This document shows positions 1 to 9,313 of a DNA stretch of 64,000 nt, one piece after another (positions within the stretch are counted from its first letter, which is position 1; each line of letters begins with the position of its first letter). The position numbers and the translations under genes are program-made. The notes beneath the pieces are model-generated. The model was not told the origin of the DNA, did not search any database, and saw only the letters and a list, made by a program, of their open reading frames with translations. The stretch is from Chromobacterium haemolyticum DSM 19808 (GTDB lineage: Bacteria; Pseudomonadota; Gammaproteobacteria; Burkholderiales; Chromobacteriaceae): positions 186,001-250,000 of the forward strand of contig NZ_JONK01000001.1 of NCBI RefSeq assembly GCF_000711885.1, read 5' to 3'.

Positions 1-202
1 ATTCAATGCCGCGGAAACGTACTTCTCCGCTTTTGTTGCGGAGAACCGGAGTGGTGCGGAGCAGGTAAACCTCGACCTCCCTGTGCTGGGCTATCCAGTC
101 TTTTTCTTCTTGATTGAGGTTGGTATGCAGTCCATCTATTCCGCAGGCTTGTAATTGAGTCAGTAGAATAAAGCACAGACCCCGGTAGTATTTTTGCACC
201 AT
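1..202 (-). CDS. Sensor histidine kinase, N-terminus only (BvgS/RocS type)
   Basis: The window edge cuts this gene; only 67 codons are visible. They encode a hydrophobic signal segment (CFILLTQLQA) and then LNQEEKDWIAQH...RGIE. That pattern is typical of the start of a periplasmic solute-binding (SBP_bac_3) sensor domain, as in BvgS, EvgS and RocS1. The ATG at 202 overlaps the stop of the upstream response-regulator gene as TGATG, so the two are probably translationally coupled. The likely role is an inner-membrane kinase that phosphorylates the neighbouring regulators. The kinase, receiver and Hpt domains lie outside the window, so the class is inferred from the N-terminus and context. Confidence 0.7.
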   Translation of the reverse strand, partial: MVQKYYRGLCFILLTQLQACGIDGLHTNLNQEEKDWIAQHREVEVYLLRTTPVLRNKSGEVRFRGIE

Positions 203-882
203 CACCTCAGCTTCGCATTCAGGACAAACAACTCCTGATCAGTTTGGATTCCCAGCTTTTGAAATGCAGCATGCTTTTGCGTGCTGATGGTTTTAATGCT
301 GCGTGAAAACTTCTCCGCAATCTGTTTAGTGCCCATTCCGTCCAGACAGCACCTTACTACCTCACGTTCGCGAGGTGATAGTTTGGCAAAAGGGTCTAGA
401 GCGGAAACATCTTTTTTAACTAGCGTGGAAACATCTTTTTTAAAGATGGTGTCGGAGAGCAGAATGTTGAGTTCGCTCATGACCTGTGGAGTTAGATAGA
501 TGCGACCGGCATTGACGGTGCGAATGGCGGCAGCCAAAGCTTCCACGGGTTGGGATTTGCTGAAAAAACCTCGTGCGCCAGCCTTTAGCATAATGTTGAT
601 GGTGCCGGGTAGATCACTGGCGGAGAGGACGAGGATTTTGCAACTGGGATAGCGCACTCTGATGGATTGAATTAGATTCAAGCCATCTATCTCGTTGTCG
701 CTCAGCGTAAAATCCATCAACAATACATCTGGTATAGATTCCCGCAATGCGGCCAGTAGCTGTTGGCTGCTCGCATAGCTTCCCGTAATTTTCAGATCTG
801 GGTATGCCATTAACTTTACTTCTAACCCAATCCGGATCAAATCATGATCATCTAGTATGATTATACTTATTTTTTTCCGCAT
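202..882 (-). CDS. NarL/FixJ-family response regulator
   Basis: This 226-residue two-component DNA-binding regulator has a receiver domain (about 1-125) with acidic pocket D11/D12, phospho-acceptor D57 (LLMDF) and K109. A LuxR-type helix-turn-helix (about 166-226) contains SPREREV and SIKTISTQK. It resembles BvgA, EvgA and RocA1. The linker carries an exact-length tandem duplication, KKDVSTLV followed by KKDVSALD, from two 24-bp units at 394-441. It is co-directional with the EAL regulator upstream and overlaps the sensor kinase gene downstream. Codon usage is AT-richer than in the genes beyond 3.3 kb, which suggests an accessory origin. Confidence 0.9.
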   Translation of the reverse strand: MRKKISIIILDDHDLIRIGLEVKLMAYPDLKITGSYASSQQLLAALRESIPDVLLMDFTLSDNEIDGLNLIQSIRVRYPSCKILVLSASDLPGTINIMLKAGARGFFSKSQPVEALAAAIRTVNAGRIYLTPQVMSELNILLSDTIFKKDVSTLVKKDVSALDPFAKLSPREREVVRCCLDGMGTKQIAEKFSRSIKTISTQKHAAFQKLGIQTDQELFVLNAKLR

Positions 883-974
883 GCTTTTGTCAATTTAAAT
901 TACATTGCCATAAAGTGACTGACTCGAGAAGCGTTTCGCTGCGCCTCGTGCTTTCAATATGGTACAAATCTGAA

Positions 975-2255
975 TCAGGTGCTCTTAAATTCGATTCTGT
1001 GCATGATATGCACCAGTTCTGTACATTCTTCTGCCACTTCCTCTAGCTTCTCGTGCTGATGTAGGATGTGTTCTAAATATTTCTCTGGTGGCATTGGAAA
1101 GTGCAAGCCAAAGCCCTGGCCGATTTCACAGCCCATTTTCAGTAGAGAGTCGGCGCAGGCCTCGTCTTCAATGCCTTCCGCGATGATTTTTAGTTTTAAT
1201 TTTTTTCCCAATAAAATCGATGAGCGCACTATTTCCCGGTGTTTGGCACTGCGTGGCATGGCTGCGACAAGTTCCCGGTCAAGTTTCAATTCGGTGAATG
1301 GCATACGGGAAACAATCTTTAGGGTTGATATGCCAATTCCGTAGTCATCACAGGCAATGGCGAAGCCATTGGCGCGCAGCTGATTAAGAGCCACCATCAG
1401 GTCCAAACCGTGTTCAAGTTCAACATTCTCGGTCAACTCAATTACCAGCAGTGATCTGGGTAGTCTTGTCAGATCCCAGCGTTTAATGATTTCTTCCGTC
1501 AAGCTGGGAGAAATTAGGGTGCTGGCGGAGGCGTTGATTGCGATAGGTAGAAAAACTCCGTTTCGCGCCAGCACCTGTTGAGTGGCGATGATGCGACTAA
1601 GTACGTGGAAAAATAGAAGTAGATCTAGCCCCAGTTTGTTAATGATGGGCAAAAATACATCCGGTGCGATATTGCCCAGTATAGGATGCCGGCAGCGTGC
1701 TAAAGCTTCCGCTCCAACGATCTTTCGATCGGCGAGGCGAACCTGAGGCTGTAGGGCAATTGAAATGCTGTTTTTAGAAAATAGGGCCTCTATGATTTCC
1801 TGCTCCTTAAAGCCATAGGCTGTTGGTGCAGATGGAGAGCGGGACGATAGGCTGAATACATTTTTGACATGCGAGAGAATGTGCATGCAATTTTGCTTAT
1901 TGAATGGCTTGCTTATTGAATTGACGTGTCGAAAATTGGCCTCATACGCCAATTGGGTGTGCGAGTGCAGTAGCACTTTATTCATTGAACTCAGCCAAAC
2001 AAGAATGGGTAATGAAGATATTGTTTGTTGCTTCAATAGGTTGTGCAGCTGTGAGATTAATTTTGCGCCGCCGCCATTGGGCATCAGAATATCGCATATC
2101 AATAAATCTACATTCTCTCGCTTAATAATATTAATTGCATCTGATATGTGGTTGACGTTGAATGTCTGGTTAATGCCGCAGTCCTGAAAAATGCGGCAAA
2201 CATGCGCGCTTTCCAATGGGTGATCATCTACTATCATTACATTTATATTATTCAT
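975..2255 (-). CDS. Receiver-EAL response regulator (c-di-GMP phosphodiesterase)
   Basis: This 426-residue protein has an N-terminal receiver (phospho-acceptor D55 in ICDILMP) and an EAL domain (about 152-405). The catalytic set looks complete: EALAR at 183, INAS, IELTEN, CDDYGIG, ELKLDR, AEGIED and GQGF. It should hydrolyse cyclic di-GMP under phosphorylation control. The architecture is that of RocR/PvrR, and the EAL-RR, NarL-RR, BvgS-type kinase order resembles the Pseudomonas Roc1/Sad locus. The frame stays open upstream to 2513, but homology begins at the ATG at 2255 (MNNINVMIVDDHP), preceded by an A/G-rich weak ribosome-binding site. The upstream 86 codons look non-coding. Confidence 0.88.
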   Translation of the reverse strand: MNNINVMIVDDHPLESAHVCRIFQDCGINQTFNVNHISDAINIIKRENVDLLICDILMPNGGGAKLISQLHNLLKQQTISSLPILVWLSSMNKVLLHSHTQLAYEANFRHVNSISKPFNKQNCMHILSHVKNVFSLSSRSPSAPTAYGFKEQEIIEALFSKNSISIALQPQVRLADRKIVGAEALARCRHPILGNIAPDVFLPIINKLGLDLLLFFHVLSRIIATQQVLARNGVFLPIAINASASTLISPSLTEEIIKRWDLTRLPRSLLVIELTENVELEHGLDLMVALNQLRANGFAIACDDYGIGISTLKIVSRMPFTELKLDRELVAAMPRSAKHREIVRSSILLGKKLKLKIIAEGIEDEACADSLLKMGCEIGQGFGLHFPMPPEKYLEHILHQHEKLEEVAEECTELVHIMHRIEFKST

Positions 2256-2458
2256 ATCGTTTTCTTTTTGGTTGCTGGAGTTATTGGGTTGGTGGTTTTC
2301 GCACGTTTTTATTGGGTTTGTGGCGTGGGTAGACCGTAATGTAAAAAAGTCACCCCATCTCACAATCTGCCAATCCTTGTTTGCGAACGGTGAATGATAA
2401 TGACTATGGTTTTTCATGCCATTATTTGGCACTGCATTGTCATTTTTGAGGTGGGCGA

Positions 2459-2680
2459 TTATTGTGATGCGGCAGGTATGCCTGGTGTGTTTATCCAAAA
2501 TCTCATATGGCATTCATCGTGAAATACAGGATGAAGAACAGAGGGAGCGATAAGTTTCTCGGGGGGCATGATATCGTTGACTACAGAATGTCCACTGATG
2601 AATGAGACTGCGTGGCTGGGCCGATCCTGTATTGATTTGTCTACAGCAAATATGCCCATAAATGATGAAGGAATTTTCAT
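2459..2680 (-). pseudogene. Possible GAF-domain remnant
   Basis: This open frame of 73 codons starts just after an in-frame TAG. The translation has the spacing of the core of a short GAF domain: VSFISGHSVVN, then LHPVFHD, then MRFWINTPG. These recall SFCxHxI...DxRF...IRFYAGxP in GAF sensor proteins. It stops where the domain should continue and lacks the beginning, so it is best read as a leftover of a larger signalling gene next to the two-component cluster. The similarity is by eye and weak; a chance open frame is possible. Confidence 0.3.
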
Positions 2681-2840
2681 TGGGGGACTCGTCGATAAAA
2701 GTCCCTATGGTAGAAATGGGCTGTTTGCTTCTACATAGGAATTATCCTAAAAAGATGCGCCTCGCCGTGTTCTGCGCTGCTTGTGAACATAGGTGGATTC
2801 TTCCGATTCCGTAGGCATTCCTGCTCTATGGGCATGAGTG

Positions 2841-2940
2841 GAGGTTCAGGAGCACACGGCGTTCCTCTCTGAATTCAAAGAAGCAGCCGTCAAACAGATC
2901 ATCGAGAGCCCGGACTCTGTAGCGGAGGTTTCCGCGCGAT
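2841..2940 (+). pseudogene. IS3-family orfA transposase remnant
   Basis: The plus-strand frame reads SEFKEAAVKQIIESPDSVAE and then VSAR before a TGA. This is the conserved start of IS3/IS911-type OrfA, whose helix-turn-helix begins (R)xFSxEFKxxAVxxVxxxxxSVAEVA. No start codon, downstream orfA/orfB or terminal repeats are seen, so only a short fragment survives. It marks a former insertion or recombination point between the two-component cluster and groEL. Confidence 0.5.
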
Positions 2941-3201
2941 GAGGGGGGCGGCTACAGCCGTACCAGTGGGGCAGGGTTTGGCTTAACTCGGACGCGACTT
3001 TGCCAGGGGGCCGAGTGAAGCACTGCAGATGATGTCGGGTTGTTGGTATTCATTCGCGACTCATGGCGGGCCAGTGGCGAGGTGTCTGGCTTTTGCCGGG
3101 AGTTGGGTGGTTTGCGTGGGAGTGGTGAGAAGTGGGGTAAATACCGCGCGGCCAGGATCATGCGGCAACATAGCACCAATGCCCTGCATGGTTATACAGC
3201 T

Positions 3202-3300
3202 CTAAAGCAGACTGTTGATGTGGCTTAAGTCCTGACACAGGCGCGGCAGCAGGGGCGGGATGGCATGCTGGCCGATACGAGCTGCGCAGATATCGATCAG
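3202..3300 (-). pseudogene. Fragment of a paralogue of the 14919-15227 gene
   Basis: The minus strand encodes LIDICAARIG...LPRLCQDLSHINSLL and a TAG stop at 3202. It matches the C-terminal half of the small helical protein at 14919-15227 (LIDIRAAHIS...LQRLCQGLSCINHLV). A block of about 20 codons in the middle is missing and there is no upstream part. It is therefore a truncated and internally deleted copy. The rest of 2696-3330 shows no convincing gene. Confidence 0.6.
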
Positions 3301-3330
3301 ACCCCACGATAGCACTGAGATTTTGGGCAT

Positions 3331-3356
3331 AAAAAAGCCCGCGCGTGAGCGCGGGC
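3331..3356 (-). terminator. Rho-independent terminator of groES-groEL
   Basis: On the minus strand, GCCCGCGC-TCAC-GCGCGGGC is followed by six T. It lies 30 nt past the groEL stop. Confidence 0.9.
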
Positions 3357-3385
3357 AAATGATGGAAGAGGACCAGGTCAGCGGA

Positions 3386-5005
<1,620 letters not shown>

Positions 5006-5031
5006 TTAACTCCTGTGATGATTGTAGGAAA

Positions 5032-5349
5032 TCAGGCAGCCTTGCGGCCGGATTGAGGGGCGTCTTCAACGACCCCGAAGACATCTTCTTCGCGAAGCAC
5101 CAAGTATTCCTGGTCGTTTAGCTTGACGGTCTGGCCGCCGTACTTGCCGAACAGAACCAGGTCGCCCACTTGCACCTGCATCGGCAACAATGTGCCGTCT
5201 TGCAGACGCTTGCCAGGGCCCACGGCGAGAACTTCGCCTTGTTCCGGTTTTTCAGCGGCGCTATCGGGAATGACGATGCCGGAAGCAGTCTGGCGGACTT
5301 TCTCGATCCGCTTGACGATAATCCGGTCGTGCAGAGGACGGATTTGCAT
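5032..5349 (-). CDS. groS: Co-chaperonin GroES (10 kDa)
   Basis: This 105-residue co-chaperonin forms the heptameric lid of GroEL. The beta-barrel signature [16 protein letters not shown], the mobile-loop region ([18 protein letters not shown]) and the GEVLAVGPG block are present. It runs somewhat longer than the usual 95-97 residues because of an extra tail ([11 protein letters not shown]). The ATG at 5349 is preceded by AGGAG. It is the first gene of the groESL operon. Confidence 0.97.
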   Translation of the reverse strand: MQIRPLHDRIIVKRIEKVRQTASGIVIPDSAAEKPEQGEVLAVGPGKRLQDGTLLPMQVQVGDLVLFGKYGGQTVKLNDQEYLVLREEDVFGVVEDAPQSGRKAA

Positions 5350-5435
5350 ATCAATCTCCTGTGCGATTCAGATCATTGGAAACGGTTGGTAAGACCGAGC
5401 GGCAGGCGCGAAATGGCCCACGCTTACCGGTCAAA

Positions 5436-5454
5436 GTCAGCCGGTACGGCTGAC
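5436..5454. promoter_or_regulatory. Perfect palindrome in the groES leader
   Basis: GTCAGCCG-GTA-CGGCTGAC has 8-bp arms and a 3-nt centre. It lies between the sigma-32-like promoter and the groES start, so it falls in the 5-prime untranslated region. It could be an operator or an RNA hairpin. It is not a CIRCE element (TTAGCACTC/GAGTGCTAA). Confidence 0.5.
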
Positions 5455-5463
5455 CAAAGACGA

Positions 5464-5491
5464 AGTAAGGGCGGGCCAAAAACTTTTCAAG
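5464..5491 (-). promoter_or_regulatory. Sigma-32 (heat-shock) type promoter of groESL
   Basis: The minus strand has CTTGAA at 5491-5486, a 14-bp spacer and CCCTTACT at 5471-5464. This is close to the RpoH consensus CTTGAA-N13-15-CCCCATNT. It lies about 115 bp upstream of groES. Confidence 0.65.
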
Positions 5492-5515
5492 AGGTTTTTT
5501 GCAGAAAAAACGAGA

Positions 5516-6142
5516 CTACAAAATGATGCGCTCGACACGGCCAAAACGGTACTCCGTTCTGCTTGCCTTGCCTCCATGGCAGACGCGCGGCCTTAGGGGG
5601 CAGGGTGGTTTGCGCAGGCCTTCCTCGCCCAGGGTGTCGTCTTCGGCCAGGTCGCGCCATAGCCCGCCGTGTACAGGGCGGAACTGCCAGGAAACATAGC
5701 CTCGGCGGGAGGCCAACCGCATCAGGTCCGGGCCGTCGGGCGCTTCCATCAAGACACTTTCCTCTCCAGCGATAGGTGGCAGATCGCCGAAAGCCTGGCG
5801 GCAGGCCAGCTCTTCCCCCGCGGCCGCGCCTATGGTGTTGCAGCCGCGCCGCTCGTCGCGCAGCAGGTTCCAGGCGCCCAGCTGCCAGGCCGCGTCCAGA
5901 ATGTCTTCTTCTATCAGGGAGAGGGCGTCCCATCTGCGCGTCAGTTGCAAGGCCGATGCCGGCACTTGCCGAAGCAAGGGCTCGCCATTTTGGCCGCGGT
6001 CGGGCTCAGGGCGGCGGAAACCATGCCAGTGCAGCATCAACAGCAAGGGGGTATCGGGAAAGGGCACCGCGCTGAGACTGACCGCGAATAGCGGCAGGCG
6101 CATATGGCGGATTTGAGCGGACAAGGTATCGAATAACTCCAC
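5516..6142 (-). CDS. Conserved-looking hypothetical protein
   Basis: A soluble protein of about 208 residues with no signal peptide and no domain I recognise. The open frame runs up to a TTG at 6160. The GTG at 6142 is the better start because GGAG precedes it by 7 nt, whereas the TTG has none. The sequence is rich in Trp and Arg. The product ends in RVERIIL at the edge of the groES promoter region. Codon use and third-position GC match the surrounding housekeeping genes, which supports a real gene. Its function is unknown. Confidence 0.7.
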   Translation of the reverse strand: MELFDTLSAQIRHMRLPLFAVSLSAVPFPDTPLLLMLHWHGFRRPEPDRGQNGEPLLRQVPASALQLTRRWDALSLIEEDILDAAWQLGAWNLLRDERRGCNTIGAAAGEELACRQAFGDLPPIAGEESVLMEAPDGPDLMRLASRRGYVSWQFRPVHGGLWRDLAEDDTLGEEGLRKPPCPLRPRVCHGGKASRTEYRFGRVERIIL

Positions 6143-6193
6143 GGCAACACTCCATGACAATGGACGCGAAGATAGACATCAAGAGCGGCGGAG

Positions 6194-6345
6194 GACCTGT
6201 TTACGATCTGCTGGGCGTTGTGAGACGTGACACGGTGCATGAGCATTTTGAGCTCGTTTTCAACGCCGTATCGCCAAAGCGTAGCAGACCTTGAACAAGC
6301 TCGCAGCGGTTTTCGCCTTGCCTCGCGAGATCGTAAACAGGTGCT
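6194..6345 (+). repeat. Family A inverted-repeat element, copy A1
   Basis: This roughly 150-bp element begins GACCTGTTTACGATCTGCTG and ends CGCGAGATCGTAAACAGGT, so the ends are inverted copies of each other. The interior (TTCAACGCCGTATCGCC, TTTTCGCCTTG) is shared with the other copies in the window. It lies between the hypothetical gene at 5516 and the TIGR02450 gene. Confidence 0.8.
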
Positions 6346-6358
6346 CACGCGTGAAACT

Positions 6359-6377
6359 GCGTTTTGTTAGCCACTCT
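6359..6377 (-). repeat. Family B end fragment
   Basis: CGTTTTGTTAGCCACTCTA matches one end of the family B element at 55831 and 62864 (GTTTTGTTAGCGGCTCTTA). Only this end is recognisable. It again lies right next to a family A copy. Confidence 0.45.
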
Positions 6378-6436
6378 AAAGATAAAAAGATTGCCGGCAT
6401 GAGGCAAGCGTCAACCTGGTGATTACGGCTAGGCGT

Positions 6437-6664
6437 TTATTTCCATCCTTGCCGCCATTGCTTGTCGTCGCGCAGAACCTGCCACGGCACGGTTTGCTGG
6501 CGGCGGGTGTACACCGCCTCCAGCGTCACCGTGTCTACCGGGCTGTCGGGCGCGGGCCGTCCCAGCGCCACCACCAGGAAGTGTTTTTCCTTGTCGCGCG
6601 GCACGGCGGCGGTCCACTTGCTCAGCAGCAATTTTTCCGGGTTGAGCCGCCTAGTTGTCGCCAC
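6437..6664 (-). CDS. TIGR02450-family Trp-rich protein
   Basis: This 75-residue small soluble protein carries the family pattern NPEKLLLSKWTA, then EKHFLVV, LEAVYTRR and WxxLRDxxxWRQGW. The biochemical role of TIGR02450 proteins is not known; they recur in light/singlet-oxygen stress clusters. The start is a GTG at 6664 inside the end of the lipocalin gene (14-nt overlap), so it is probably coupled. It is the last gene of the ten-gene operon running down from 13877. Confidence 0.85.
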   Translation of the reverse strand: MATTRRLNPEKLLLSKWTAAVPRDKEKHFLVVALGRPAPDSPVDTVTLEAVYTRRQQTVPWQVLRDDKQWRQGWK

Positions 6665-7187
6665 GATTCTGACTCACCCAAATCAACTTCTCCGCGGGTA
6701 TGCCCAACTTGGCCGCCACCGCCAGCAGAGCGGTCTTGGCCTCGGGGGCGGGCTGCTTGTCGCGCGACAGCAGCCACAAGTAGTTCTTGTCGGGTCCCAC
6801 CACCACCGCCCAGCGATAGTCGGGGTCCAGCTCCGCCACGTGGTAGCCGCCGTAGAACGGGCCAAAGAAGGACACTTTCAGCGAGGCGACGTCGGCGGGG
6901 CCGTTGAACCAGGCCTTGCCCACGGCTTCGCGCCAGCTGGCGGCGGCGGTGTCAAAGCCGCGGTTGACCACGCGGATGCTGCCGTCGGTATTGCGGCTAT
7001 AGTCGGCGCTCACCGCTTGCAGGCCCCGTTCGAAACGGTGGTCCAGGCGGGCGATTTCATACCATCGCCCCTGATAGCGTTCCAGTTGGAAGCCTTGCAC
7101 TGGGGTGACGTCCGGCGGCGGCAGAGTGTTGCAGCCGGTGAGCGGCAATAGGGTAATAGCCAACAGGACCAAAGGTTTTTTCAACAT
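6651..7187 (-). CDS. blc: Outer-membrane lipocalin (Blc-like)
   Basis: This 178-residue lipoprotein has a type II signal (LLPLTGC, lipidation at Cys20), then the lipocalin fold. The first signature is YQGRWYEIARLDHRFERG, with FFGPFYGGYHVAELD and the third signature YLWLLSRDK. Bacterial Blc binds lysophospholipids or fatty acids and is linked to membrane repair. The frame extends further upstream into the photolyase gene, but the signal peptide fixes the start at the ATG at 7187, 7 nt after the photolyase stop. Its presence in an operon that modifies membrane fatty acids fits a lipid-handling role. Confidence 0.93.
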   Translation of the reverse strand: MLKKPLVLLAITLLPLTGCNTLPPPDVTPVQGFQLERYQGRWYEIARLDHRFERGLQAVSADYSRNTDGSIRVVNRGFDTAAASWREAVGKAWFNGPADVASLKVSFFGPFYGGYHVAELDPDYRWAVVVGPDKNYLWLLSRDKQPAPEAKTALLAVAAKLGIPAEKLIWVSQNRGDN

Positions 7188-7194
7188 ATCAGGC

Positions 7195-8724
7195 TCACAG
7201 TGTGTCGAGATTGGTTTGCAGCGTCGCCGCGTGAGCGGCGATAGCGGCTTGTTCGGCATCCGGCAGCTTGTCCAGCTGGCGATAGACCAGGCTGAGTCGC
7301 CGATTGGCCGCCAGCCGCGCGCGGTGGCGCTGGAAAAAATTCCAGTACAGGGCATTGAAGGGACAGGCGTCCCGGCCAATGCGCAGTTTGGGCTGGTAGC
7401 GGCAGCCGGCGCAGTAATCGCTCATGCGGCCTATATAAGCGGCGCTGCCGGCGTAGGGCTTGCTGCCGAGCAGCCCGCCGTCGGCGAACTGGCTCATGCC
7501 CAGAGTGTTGGGCAACTCCACCCATTCGAAGGCGTCGATGTAGACGCCCAAATACCATTCATGCAGCGCCTGCGGCGACAGTCCGGCTATCAGTCCGAAA
7601 TTACCGATCACCATCAGCCGCTGGATGTGGTGGGCGTAGGCGTCTTCCAGCGATTGGCCGATGGCGTGAGCAAGACACCGCATGCCCGTTTCGCCGTCCC
7701 AAAACCAGCGCGGCAGCGGCAGATTGTGCGACAGAGCGTTATTGTCGCGGTAGCCGGGCATCTTGGCCCAATAGACGCCTCGCACGTATTCGCGCCAGCC
7801 CAGTATCTGCCGCACAAAGCCCTCTACCGCGGCCAGTGGCGCGCGGCCTGCGCGCCAGGCGGCGATGGCGGCGTCCACCACCTCGCGCGGATTGAGCATT
7901 TTTACATTGAGGGCGAAGGAAAGCTGGGAGTGAAACAAGCGCCGCGCATGCCGGCTCATTGCGTCCTGATAAGCGCCAAAGTGCGGCAGCGTCCGCTCGA
8001 TGAAGTCGCACAGCAGGGCCTGCGCCTCGGCGCGTTTGAGCGGCCAGCGCAGCGCTTCGGCCTGAGGCTGACCGAAACTGTTCACGCCGGCGTCGTTTAT
8101 GGTTTGCCACAGCCCGCGGTGGTCATGCTCAGGGCGAGGGTCATTGGGTTCCGGCGGGCTGCCGGACCAGCGCTGACGGTTCTCGGCATCGAAATTCCAG
8201 CGCCCGTCGGCGGGTTCGCCGTTCTCGTCCACCAAAATGCCGTGCTTGCGCCGCAGGTGACGATATAGGGTCTCCTGCCTCCATTGCCGCCGCGCTCCGA
8301 AGAACGCGGCGGCATCGCCGCGAGCGGTGTAGAAGTGCTCGCTGTCCGCCATGTGGCATGGAATGGATAAATCCGCGCCCCAGCGGGCGAGTTGATGGTC
8401 CAGCCGCCATTCGTCCGGAGCCTGGTATTCCACCCTCGTCGCGCCGTAGTGGCGGATCAGCGCATCCAAATTGCCGATTAACGATTGGCGATTGCTTCCG
8501 TCGTCGATGGCGATGTAGCGCACTCGATGCCCCAAGGCCTTCAGTTGGCTTGCAAAATCACGCATCGCGGCGAAGATGGCCAGGATTTTCTGCGCGTGGT
8601 GGCGTACGTAATCCGTCTCCTGGCGGATTTCCATCATCACATGCACCACCTCGGGGTCGGGGGCGGTGAACCAACTATGGTTGGGGTTGAGCTGGTCGCC
8701 CAGAATCAGCCGCAAGAGGGTCAT
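7195..8724 (-). CDS. Iron-sulfur cryptochrome/photolyase (PhrB/FeS-BCP family)
   Basis: This 509-residue flavoprotein is of the COG3046 photolyase-related family, which repairs (6-4) photoproducts in Agrobacterium PhrB. The N-terminal domain starts LRLILGDQLNPNHSWF. Four cysteines expected to hold a [4Fe-4S] cluster are visible: MRCLAHA, and YCAGC plus DACPFN in the C-terminal region. The start ATG at 8724 overlaps the DUF2256 stop as ATGA and has AAGGA upstream; upstream in-frame codons look non-coding. DUF2256 and TIGR02450 neighbours are typical for this photolyase family. Confidence 0.94.
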   Translation of the reverse strand: MTLLRLILGDQLNPNHSWFTAPDPEVVHVMMEIRQETDYVRHHAQKILAIFAAMRDFASQLKALGHRVRYIAIDDGSNRQSLIGNLDALIRHYGATRVEYQAPDEWRLDHQLARWGADLSIPCHMADSEHFYTARGDAAAFFGARRQWRQETLYRHLRRKHGILVDENGEPADGRWNFDAENRQRWSGSPPEPNDPRPEHDHRGLWQTINDAGVNSFGQPQAEALRWPLKRAEAQALLCDFIERTLPHFGAYQDAMSRHARRLFHSQLSFALNVKMLNPREVVDAAIAAWRAGRAPLAAVEGFVRQILGWREYVRGVYWAKMPGYRDNNALSHNLPLPRWFWDGETGMRCLAHAIGQSLEDAYAHHIQRLMVIGNFGLIAGLSPQALHEWYLGVYIDAFEWVELPNTLGMSQFADGGLLGSKPYAGSAAYIGRMSDYCAGCRYQPKLRIGRDACPFNALYWNFFQRHRARLAANRRLSLVYRQLDKLPDAEQAAIAAHAATLQTNLDTL

Positions 8725-8879
8725 TGGGCCATGTCCTTCTGACGGCGGCAGCGTTCTGAGCAGTATTGGACGGCATCCCAATTATTGCGCCATTTTTTGC
8801 GCCAGCTCATGGGGTGGCCGCAGGCGGCGCAGCGCTTGGATGGTAGTGCCGCCTTATTGCCCTTGAATATCCGCGCCAT
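8721..8879 (-). CDS. DUF2256 small zinc-finger-like protein
   Basis: This 52-residue protein starts MARIFKGNKAALPSKRCAAC and contains the DUF2256 pattern CAACGHPMSWRKKW...YCSERC, with four cysteines likely to bind a metal. Its start overlaps the stop of the SnoaL-like gene (TGATG) and its stop overlaps the photolyase start (ATGA), so translation is coupled on both sides. DUF2256 proteins are habitual partners of FeS photolyases; the function is unknown. Confidence 0.9.
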   Translation of the reverse strand: MARIFKGNKAALPSKRCAACGHPMSWRKKWRNNWDAVQYCSERCRRQKDMAQ

Positions 8880-9313
8880 CACGCTACCTTCAGTTTTTTG
8901 CGCAGCCAGGCCACCGGCAGTCCAAGCAGGGGGATTTTCTCGAACAATTCTTCGGCGGCGTCCCAGTAATCGCGGTGCAGCGTGATTTTGCCGTCGGCAT
9001 CGAACTGGAAATGGCTGCCGCCGTGAATGTTGACCTTGCGTCCGGCATAGGCAAAATCGAAATCCCAGGTGATGAATGCCTGGTCGCCATCCCGTAGCGC
9101 GTGGATGACAGTGAAGCGGGGTTGTTCCAGCGTCTTGAACATGTGGTGAAACACCGCCTGGATTTTGGCCACGCCGCGCACGTCGTTGAAGGGGTCCTTG
9201 AAGCGCGCGTTTTCAGTGTAAAAGCGAGCGATGTCCGGCAAGGTTTGCGGTGTCAGCGTTTGATACCAGTCGAGCAAAGCTTGCCAATCGGCTTGAGTGG
9301 GGATGCGTTTCAT
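8879..9313 (-). CDS. SnoaL-like (NTF2-fold) protein
   Basis: This 144-residue protein has a cone-shaped NTF2/SnoaL fold, recognised from YQTLTPQTLPDIARFY...ARFKDPFNDVRG and the C-terminal HRDYWDAAEELFEKIP. Such proteins bind or isomerise small hydrophobic molecules. It is a constant member of ChrR/ECF-type singlet-oxygen clusters together with the SDR, DUF1365 and CFA-synthase genes. ATG 9313 overlaps the SDR stop (ATGA). The substrate is unknown. Confidence 0.85.
   Translation of the reverse strand: MKRIPTQADWQALLDWYQTLTPQTLPDIARFYTENARFKDPFNDVRGVAKIQAVFHHMFKTLEQPRFTVIHALRDGDQAFITWDFDFAYAGRKVNIHGGSHFQFDADGKITLHRDYWDAAEELFEKIPLLGLPVAWLRKKLKVA

Noticed and set aside
3158-3358. 66-codon frame on the minus strand before groEL terminator
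   Set aside because: It is out of frame with the recognisable paralogue fragment at 3202-3300 and has no ribosome-binding site.
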